This document shows positions 57,562 through 64,000 of a stretch of 64,000 nt of DNA, piece after piece. The stretch is from Diatrype stigma (lineage: Eukaryota > Ascomycota > Sordariomycetes > Xylariales > Diatrypaceae). Location of the stretch: assembly GCA_022225965.2 (NCBI GenBank), contig JAKJXP020000009.1:62001-126000 (forward strand), read 5' to 3'. How positions within the stretch are numbered: the first letter of the stretch is position 1; every line of letters begins with the position of its first letter. The notes beneath the pieces are model-generated. The model did not search any database, was not told where the DNA came from, and saw nothing but the letters and a program-made list of their open reading frames with translations. The position numbers and the translations under genes are program-made.

Positions 57562-58834
57562 TCACCGCCCCGTGAGCGCAGCCGCCAACCGCCGACCCCT
57601 CTCGCCGCCTAAATACAGGGTATCATCGCCGTCGCCGTCGCCGCGCGCCATCTCGACGGCCTCGTGGTAGCCGCGGCCGACGGTGTCCTCGTCCACGCGC
57701 ATGCCGTTCTCGACCAGGGCCTCGATGACGGCGCGGACGCGGGCGATCTCGCGCGCCGTCGCGGGCGCGACCGCGTCGTTCTGGCTCGAGTACACGTTGA
57801 GCCCGACGCTCTCCTCGGCGCGCGTGATGGCCGGGCCGGCCGTCTCGGCCGCGGGGCCTTCGCCCTCGATGTGCTTGCTGATCCAGATGTACCCGTTGAC
57901 GCCGAGCACGACGTCGATCTTGTCGTCGTCGGCGCCGCTGGCCCCAGCCCCGCCGCCGCCACTACCGCCCCCGCCGCCCATGTTGCCGCCGCTGACGTCC
58001 AGCACGAAGGCCTGGCGGCGGGCGCGCACGACGCCGCCGCCGCCGCCGGTGCCGCTGACGGCGACGAACAGGCCGTTGCGCAGCTTGCCGTACTTGAGGG
58101 AGCGGGTGTGGAGGACGGCGGCGCCGTCGCCGAACAGCTGCTGGACCTCGGCGACGAGCAGCTCGCCCTCCGAGAAGAAGGTGCGGATCTGCAGCTCGTC
58201 GGTCTCGGTGCGGCGGCGCTGGATGCCGCCGGGCAGGTTGATGGCCGACAGCGGCAGCTGGGCCAGCAGCGACGCACCCACGTCCACCCGCCACCGCCGC
58301 GCCTGCACCTCCACGATCCGCCCCACCACCAGGTCCCCGATCTCCGGCGTGTACCGCGCCCGCAACGGCCGCACCGACAGCAGCTTGTTCGTCTTCGAGA
58401 GCGTCCCCGCCACCGACGACACGATCGCCGGCGGGTTCGTCGTCGTGTAGGTTCCGTGGCCGCTGGAGTGGAGAGCATAACGTCAGTCAAGGTTGGTTTT
58501 CTGCTATTTTTGCTATCTTGCCTTCTCATGTTTTCTTTTCTCTTTTCTCTTTCTTGCTTCCTATCTTCGCAAGTGTAGAAGAAGCGGCTGCGGGAGAGCG
58601 CGGCGGGGAGACATACCGCATCCATTGGGGATCTTCCGTTATCACCTCGCCTGGGGTCACGATCGAGGAGTCGCCGTCATCGCTGTTCGCCCGGCGGGGA
58701 CGTTTGCTTGGGCGCATCATGGGGATGTCGCCTTCGAGGTCAGCGCCGCCGCCGGAGTCCGAGTCCGAGTCGGATACATCGATTGTTGGTCTGTGGATCG
58801 GTATCACTGCTGGTTGGAGGATTGTGATCGGCAT
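57562..58834 (-). CDS. rrp4: Exosome complex subunit Rrp4
   Basis: Exons 58834-58617 and 58462-57562 join to 372 residues. Rrp4 is one of the three S1/KH cap proteins of the RNA exosome, which degrades and trims RNA in nucleus and cytoplasm. Residues 1-72 are acidic and basic low-complexity, including a possible nuclear signal SKRPRR; the RRP4 opening TPGEVI ... GHGTYTT is at 60-80; the S1 domain runs about 112-195 ([22 protein letters not shown] in pieces); and the KH-like domain has the diagnostic [11 protein letters not shown] at 260-270. A Gly-rich insertion (about 231-250) interrupts the region between S1 and KH and is longer than I would expect for the family. The intron falls just before the GHGTY motif and splicing is in phase. 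The call is firm. Confidence 0.94.
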
Positions 58835-59464
58835 GTCGACAGTGTTTCAAGCTCTCGGGGGAGCTCTCTTAGCCGAAGTCTTAGTGGTGGTTGTTTGAAT
58901 GATGTAGGTAGTAGTTGGTAATGAATGTCGATTGTTTGGTTGCTGTTAGAGAATCGTGAGTGTAGCCGTAGGGTATTTTTCCAGCTAACTCCTACCCCTG
59001 TAGCTCATGCACACCCCACTAAGAGTCAATTGCTTTAGCGGGCATTAGCCTCGTTAGCCCCGCCAACGTCACTAACACTACAGGGCTAGCTATGGGCTGT
59101 GGGCTGTGGGCTGTAGGCTAGGTAGCTACAGCTCAGCTGCCGAGACTTATTACGAGCTCCTCCTTATTACATGTGATACTGAGCCTACACGTCTACCATT
59201 ACAACTACCACTCACACGCCCCTAGTTAGGTGAATAATCACATACATACCTCAGAGGTATTCACAACTTCCTATATAAAGCTGTTCTCCTGCCATTATAT
59301 CATCCGTTGAACATCGAGCTGATGTCTATATTCACCACATCACCACTGGTAATCAGCATGACCTAACTAGGCTTCGGCTTATTGGTTCAGGTCAAGCCCA
59401 AACAGGCCATGATAACTTCTTACGTCATCATCACTCTCCCTGCCAAAACATCCCTTCCGTGACG
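58835..59464. other. Intergenic: divergent promoters of rrp4 and the peroxin gene
   Basis: The two genes diverge from this 630-bp spacer. It has a GGGCTGT tandem repeat (59094-59114) and no gene. Confidence 0.65.
59094..59114. repeat. Tandem repeat, 7-bp unit GGGCTGT x3
   Basis: Three perfect copies sit in the divergent promoter region between rrp4 and the peroxin gene. Confidence 0.85.
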
Positions 59465-61132
59465 ATGGCGCCGGCTGATGCGCTGGTCAACCGGGACGAT
59501 CCAATTCCTGTCGTCGTCCTTGACGGTTCGGAAGCCCAGCCGCCCTCTTCGGCTGCCACTGGGAAGCAGAAACATGAATCCGACCATTCGGACCCCGAGA
59601 CGCCGTCGCGACCCAGAGGGCTGCGAGGCAGGTTCTCCGCCCTGAAAGACAAAGCAAACATACAAGACCGGCTTGTGGAGAAGCTCCTCCAGCAAGTAAT
59701 CCCCACCGACGATATGCGAGCGCAGCCGACCGATGCGCCAGCCCAAGACGGTAGCGGCGGCAGCAGCAGTAACGGGCAGGGCCCAGCCCCGGCGGCGGCG
59801 GCAGCGGCGGCGACGCCAGCCACGACGGAGCGGCCCAACTTCAACATCACGACCATGTCGGTGAACTTCCGGCGCTTCAACGCGCGCATTGGCGTCGTCT
59901 TCGTCTTCCAGGCGCAGGTGGAGCGGCTCCTGGCGTGGCAGCGGCCGACGCACACGCTGTCGTTCCTGGCCGTGTACACGCTGGCGTGCCTGGACCCGTA
60001 CCTGCTGCCGGTGCTCCCGCTCGCCGTCACGATCGTCGCGGTGCTGATCCCGAGCTTCGCGGCGCGCCACCCGGACCCGGAGGAGCTGGGATCGGGAGGG
60101 CCCAGCAGCCTGCTGAGCAGCAGCAGCGCCGCGGGCGGGTACTACTACGCGTCGGCGGCGGCGGCGCAGCGGGGGCCGCCCCTCGCCCCCGCCGTGACGG
60201 TGCGGCCGGCCAAGGAACTCAGCCGCGACTTCTTCCGCAACATGCGCGACCTGCAGAACTGCATGGAGGACTTCAGCCGCCTGCACGACGCCGTCGCCTC
60301 CCTCGTCGTGCCCCGCACCAACTTCAGCGACGAGGCCCAGAGCACCGCCCTCTTCGCCGCCCTCTTCGCCCTCGCCCTGCTGCTGAGCATCGCCTCCGGC
60401 GCCCTGCCCTGGCGCCTGATCTTCCTCGCCGCCGGCTGGGCCGCCACGTGCGCCGGCCACCCGGCCGTGCGGCGCCAGCTAGAGCAGCAACAGCAGCAGA
60501 ACCAACAACAACAACAACAGGGGCAGGGGCAGGGGCAAGCCCTCGCGCTTGCCGCGAAGGAGTGGGCCGAGAGCGACATCATCCTCGACGGCGCGCCCGA
60601 GACGCGCGAGGTGGAGATCTTCGAGCTGCAGCGGCTGGCGCCGGGCTCGGTCAGCGGCGAGTGGGAGCCGTGGCTGTTCGGCCCGTCGCCGTACGACCCG
60701 CTGTCGGCGGGGCGGCTGGCGGGCGAGCCGCCGGCGGGGGCGCGCTTCTTCGACGACGTGCGGCCGCCGCCGGGCTGGGAGTGGAGCGAGAAGAAGTGGG
60801 CGCTCGACCTCTGGAGCCGCGAGTGGGTCGAGGAGCGCATCATCACCGGCGTCGAGATCGAGACCGAGGGCGAGCGCTGGGTCTACGACATCTACGACGA
60901 GAACGCCGACCGCGTCGGCGTCGTCGAGGACCCGCTGGGCGAGGCGCGGGCGCGGGGGGCGAAGGGGAGAGCAGGAGGGGGAGGAGACGACAGCAAGGAG
61001 AAGAGGAGGGGTGGCTACATGCCCGGTCCGAGCTGGGAGGAGGGCGAGGACGGCGATGTCAGGAAGGGCGAGTGGAGGCGGAGGAGGTGGGTTCGCCTGG
61101 TTCGGAGGAAGAAGATCACGGGTGATGAGTAA
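59465..61132 (+). CDS. Pex23/Pex30-family peroxin with dysferlin domain
   Basis: A single exon encodes 555 residues. After a polar N-terminus, residues 50-80 (FSALKDKANIQDRLVEKLLQQVIP) and the stretch NFNITTMSVNFRRFNARIGVVFVFQ match the Pex24/Pex28-32 membrane module. Hydrophobic segments include LSFLAVYTLACLDPYLLPVL and LAVTIVAVLIPSFAA, and later LFAALFALALLLSIA and LIFLAAGWAATCAG, consistent with a reticulon-like hairpin membrane domain. The C-terminal third is a dysferlin (DysF) domain, with WEPWLFGPSPYDP, PPPGWEWSEKKWALD and GERWVYDIYDE. These proteins sit in the endoplasmic reticulum at contact sites with peroxisomes and lipid droplets and control peroxisome number. Poly-Ala, Ser/Gly and Gln runs interrupt the linkers. 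Which paralogue (Pex23, 29, 30-32) cannot be told. Confidence 0.88.
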   Translation: MAPADALVNRDDPIPVVVLDGSEAQPPSSAATGKQKHESDHSDPETPSRPRGLRGRFSALKDKANIQDRLVEKLLQQVIPTDDMRAQPTDAPAQDGSGGSSSNGQGPAPAAAAAAATPATTERPNFNITTMSVNFRRFNARIGVVFVFQAQVERLLAWQRPTHTLSFLAVYTLACLDPYLLPVLPLAVTIVAVLIPSFAARHPDPEELGSGGPSSLLSSSSAAGGYYYASAAAAQRGPPLAPAVTVRPAKELSRDFFRNMRDLQNCMEDFSRLHDAVASLVVPRTNFSDEAQSTALFAALFALALLLSIASGALPWRLIFLAAGWAATCAGHPAVRRQLEQQQQQNQQQQQQGQGQGQALALAAKEWAESDIILDGAPETREVEIFELQRLAPGSVSGEWEPWLFGPSPYDPLSAGRLAGEPPAGARFFDDVRPPPGWEWSEKKWALDLWSREWVEERIITGVEIETEGERWVYDIYDENADRVGVVEDPLGEARARGAKGRAGGGGDDSKEKRRGGYMPGPSWEEGEDGDVRKGEWRRRRWVRLVRRKKITGDE

Positions 61133-61763
61133 ATGGCTAGGAAGGCTGTATGATAGTGTATTGGTGATCGTGCCTAGGTTCAAAGTCTGACCTTATATGG
61201 CGTCTAGGCGAGCTCTTGGTTTCCGGACATAACGTAACCTGGCACACGTGGGTCGGTAGCTCTAGTGGATGAGATAATTCAATATAGCTACTTCCCTGGT
61301 ATACTGTATCTCGACAACGAGAGTTCTACACCTCCACCTCTGCATCGCATACAAGATTCAGGTGCAAAATGGGTATGTCATCAAACGAAGCATTCAAACA
61401 TGGACATTTGTCCAAAGCCATATACTCGGACTTTTAGCATTTGTAACGAGTGACAAAGTTGTGTATTGTATATAGGTAGTTAACTAAACAATCTTTTTTT
61501 GGACTACTGCAACTAGGAGAGTTGAGTCTCCTTGATTTCGCTCCCCTCGCGCCAAAACTTGTTGAATAGTAAATTGGCTCTCAGAGCAACCCTCCCACCA
61601 GTTCCAACCACAACCCCCCTTTCCCTACCCCAAGCAAATTTTAGATGTCAAGCGTGTCTTTACCACACACTTCCGACGAAATGAAACATAAGAAAGTAAA
61701 GATATAACACTCCCAAAGAAAACTCGGAACCAAAGAAAGGTGGCAGTTGGAAACAGGTAGATC
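61133..61763. other. Intergenic between convergent genes
   Basis: Shared 3' flank of the peroxin gene and the CCCH gene. A+T-rich, no gene supported. Confidence 0.65.
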
Positions 61764-63916
61764 CTAAATCCTCTCCAGCTTTCCATCGGTACTCTGCCTG
61801 AGGCTGTCATTGAGTCAGCTATAGCAAACAATAGAGGCTTATAACTGCACGCTGCACTTACTAAGGTATGACCTCACTATCCTGCAAGTGCAGGGAATGC
61901 TTGCACGATCCATCACGCCGTTTGGTACAGCGATAATTATAAGGGCAATGGTGGGCAAAGGGGCAGGTTGGGTCTTCGCATGATTGGCCATGATGGCACG
62001 GGGCTTGCCGAACCCTGAACCGGTGGATGACGAGCTCGTCTCGGGAGAGCTGCGCCTTGTGGTCCGACTCACAATACTCTCCCAAATCACAGCGCTGCTG
62101 TAGGTAATACCTGTTGCATAGGCCGTTTTTTTCGTCCTTCCTAGCGAGGTCTAACTTCTCCTGATAACTCGCTTGAGCTGGGTTGTCCGAATCTAGCGGG
62201 GCGGGCTTGGGCACAGCTAGGTCAACACGTTGTTTCTCCTTGTTCCTAAATATAAACTTGTTGGTCTGCCCCTTAGTTTTAGGTGACCTCAGGTCGATGT
62301 TGGTAGGCTGACTTCCGATTTTGGCCCATGAGGTACCGGTTCCCAACTTATTGGCATTCCCTTGACTCGTGGAAGTTCTGAGTGGCAAGGCAGGAAAGGA
62401 CGTTTCAGTGTCCATCTGCGGCGGGGGTGATTTTTGGGAAGGTATCTTTGCAACAACCTTTTGAATAGTTGGGCTCGAGTTCACAGTTTTGGCTGGAGCT
62501 CGCTTTGTCTCGTTATACAGAGGCTCCGATCTGAAGACTTTATTGAAATTTACCATAGGAAACCCTAGTTTTGTGAAGTCGGGCTCTGCCGTTGTCGTCT
62601 CCACGAGCACGATTTTTCTCTCGGTGTCATCTCTGTAGGGCCTAAGCTCGTGTAGGTACCCGTTATCATGGCAGCAACCGGCAAGAAATATCTTCTTGCA
62701 TTGTTTAATGTTATAATAATGGGCAAGATTCCCTATGAAGCGATATTAGTAAGACTGCTACTCGAGCAACGGGAATGAGATGGGTGCCAGTGATTCGTCA
62801 CCAAAGCACAACGGGACTTACTCCTGATTTTTGAGTCGGCGTTCTCTTTGCCCCAGCCCACGTTGACAAAGTCAAACTCAGCGCAGGCATTAGTGAACTT
62901 CTCCGCAAAGGTGAACATGGAATATGTCTGCGGAATGATATCCGACTCGGTTAAGGCTTTAGCTAAGCCAGAAACATGGGCAAAAACACGGACAATAATA
63001 GTGATATCTTCGCTTAGGTTCTCCTGGCGAAGATGGTCACGAACAGCCTTCTTGAGGTTCTCGGCGGCTTTTTGAGCCCCAAACGCTGGGTCAGGCTCGT
63101 TTAACAAGTCATCGCAGAATTTGGCTCCGTCGCCATCGACAAGAACAACAACAAATTGGTTTTTGGTCTTGCTGGTCGGTTAGCTAATGAATTCAGAAGG
63201 CGGGGAGCGACATACAGTCAGTTCTTCAGTCTCCTTCTTATATTTAGTAGCCTGTTGATGGAACATTTTTGCCTCCCGTTGATATTCTTTACGAGTCATC
63301 TTTTCAGCTTGAAGGTCTTTCTCCAGCTCATCGTTCTTAGCAACTTGATCTTGAAGATGCTTGTAGATTGTCTAAACGGGATTAGCATAAACCGAACATA
63401 TCATACACAATAATCACATGGTAGGATGTAAAGGCCGTGTTTGACAGGTGGGTTTGTGAGAATGGCTATAAAGCATTTGTATTGGTCTTATCAGCTTTGA
63501 AGCCCAATTATTACATATTTTATAATATGCATTATGACAAGCGGACACTTGTATCACAGCAATGGTCATACGCCATTATGATCACGAGAATTGCCTTCTC
63601 ATGATGAGTAGAGAGCTTCTTAGCTTTCTGTATTGTTGTTGGGCTGTGCTGTGTTTTCCCAACACCATATTCACGGTTGTTGCATACAAAAGCAACCACT
63701 TCACTCGAACAACATTGCGTGTGCATACACGATGAAAACACAATGACAACATAGTGACAACACAATGACATAGTCCTACCCCATGGTTTTGGATGGTATG
63801 ATGCTGTGAGCACTTACATTGAAAAAGTCATTCATGCTATTGTTCCATTGAACACATTGGTCGAACTGGGCGCGCATCTCTGCCACTGCAACGGTACGAG
63901 ATATGGTTGCAGCCAT
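61764..63916 (-). CDS. CCCH zinc-finger protein with N-terminal conserved fungal domain
   Basis: Exons 63916-63818, 63371-63216, 63167-62822, 62732-61862 and probably 61803-61764 give 503 residues; without the last splice translation stops at 61861 (490 residues). Residues 34-85 are a coiled coil (QDQVAKNDELEKDLQAEK). Residues 86-240 form a conserved domain opening FVVVLVDGDGAKFCDDLL, with a Rossmann-like strand pattern, known in fungal CCCH proteins as a domain of unknown function (DUF7923-like) and similar in feel to NYN/PIN-type nuclease folds. A Ser/Pro-rich linker leads to zinc fingers: CNRYYLQQRCDLGEYCESDH (C-x8-C-x5-C-x3-H) at about 410, then Cys/His clusters around CHHGQSCEDPTCPFAHH and CPYNYRCTKRRDGSC. 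CCCH fingers bind RNA. Intron 1 is very long (446 nt). The acceptor of intron 2 (GCAAG) was chosen for phase. Confidence 0.86.
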
Positions 63917-64000
63917 GATTGATAGTCAGGAAAGCTATAGTTGAAGGATGAACAGCTGAGATGGGAAAAGGGAAAATTCAAACAGGATAGGACACGATGG

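Noticed and set aside
57609..58625. Long minus-strand frame overlapping rrp4 in another frame
   Set aside because: Ser/Arg/Cys-rich low-complexity product; the rrp4 frame carries the S1 and KH motifs.
59935..61125. 396-codon frame overlapping the peroxin gene in another frame
   Set aside because: Arg/Ala/Gly-rich composition typical of a frame-shifted G+C-rich exon; the peroxin frame has clear membrane and dysferlin features.

Overview
The window is a gene-containing stretch of a filamentous ascomycete nuclear genome (Pezizomycotina, most likely Sordariomycetes; the class is inferred from family resemblance). The evidence is short GT-AG introns of mostly 45-130 nt with CTAAC/CTGAC-like branch sites, a Zn2Cys6 regulator, a fungal group II G-alpha subunit, a Helo-like/ankyrin protein, G+C-rich coding exons, and long intergenic spacers rich in TAGGTA/TACCTA words. 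There are no bacterial operons, phage genes or CRISPR arrays, and I recognised no tRNA or rRNA.

Layout, left to right: an SCP2 sterol/lipid carrier (2.7-3.2 kb, +); a long FG-nucleoporin of the Nup2 type with a C-terminal Ran-binding domain (4.9-8.9 kb, +); a 5.8 kb spacer; an SPX-domain membrane protein (14.7-16.5 kb, +); a Zn2Cys6 transcription factor (18.8-21.7 kb, -); a membrane-anchored GH3 beta-glucosidase (24.0-26.9 kb, -); a G-alpha subunit (29.4-30.9 kb, -); a 4.5 kb spacer; spermidine synthase (35.5-36.9 kb, +); a Helo-like/ankyrin protein (37.5-40.0 kb, +); a Nit2-type omega-amidase, GAR transformylase, free methionine-R-sulfoxide reductase and a single-pass membrane protein, all on the minus strand (40.6-46.6 kb); a gene-poor 3 kb; an orphan 241-aa protein (49.6 kb, +); a mitochondrial carrier (51.6-52.8 kb, +); ribosomal protein eL22 (53.0-53.7 kb, -); a fatty aldehyde dehydrogenase (55.0-56.9 kb, +); exosome subunit Rrp4 (57.6-58.8 kb, -); a Pex23/Pex30-family peroxin (59.5-61.1 kb, +); and a CCCH zinc-finger protein (61.8-63.9 kb, -).

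Most genes are housekeeping and do not form one pathway or a secondary-metabolite cluster. Loose themes are lipid and peroxisome biology (SCP2 with an AKL tail, fatty aldehyde dehydrogenase, dysferlin-domain peroxin), nitrogen and one-carbon metabolism (omega-amidase, GAR transformylase, spermidine synthase) and sensing (SPX, G-alpha). Exon structures were rebuilt by hand from splice signals, phase and family conservation; reading frames close exactly for every multi-exon model given.

The points most worth checking are the 3-nt and 5-nt coding exons in the methionine sulfoxide reductase gene, the in-frame stop-free 198-nt intron with 37 consecutive T in the aldehyde dehydrogenase gene, the NLR-like protein that has a Helo-like N-terminus, a Cys/His module and ankyrin repeats but no nucleotide-binding domain, and a probable intron that overlaps the stop codon of the CCCH gene.
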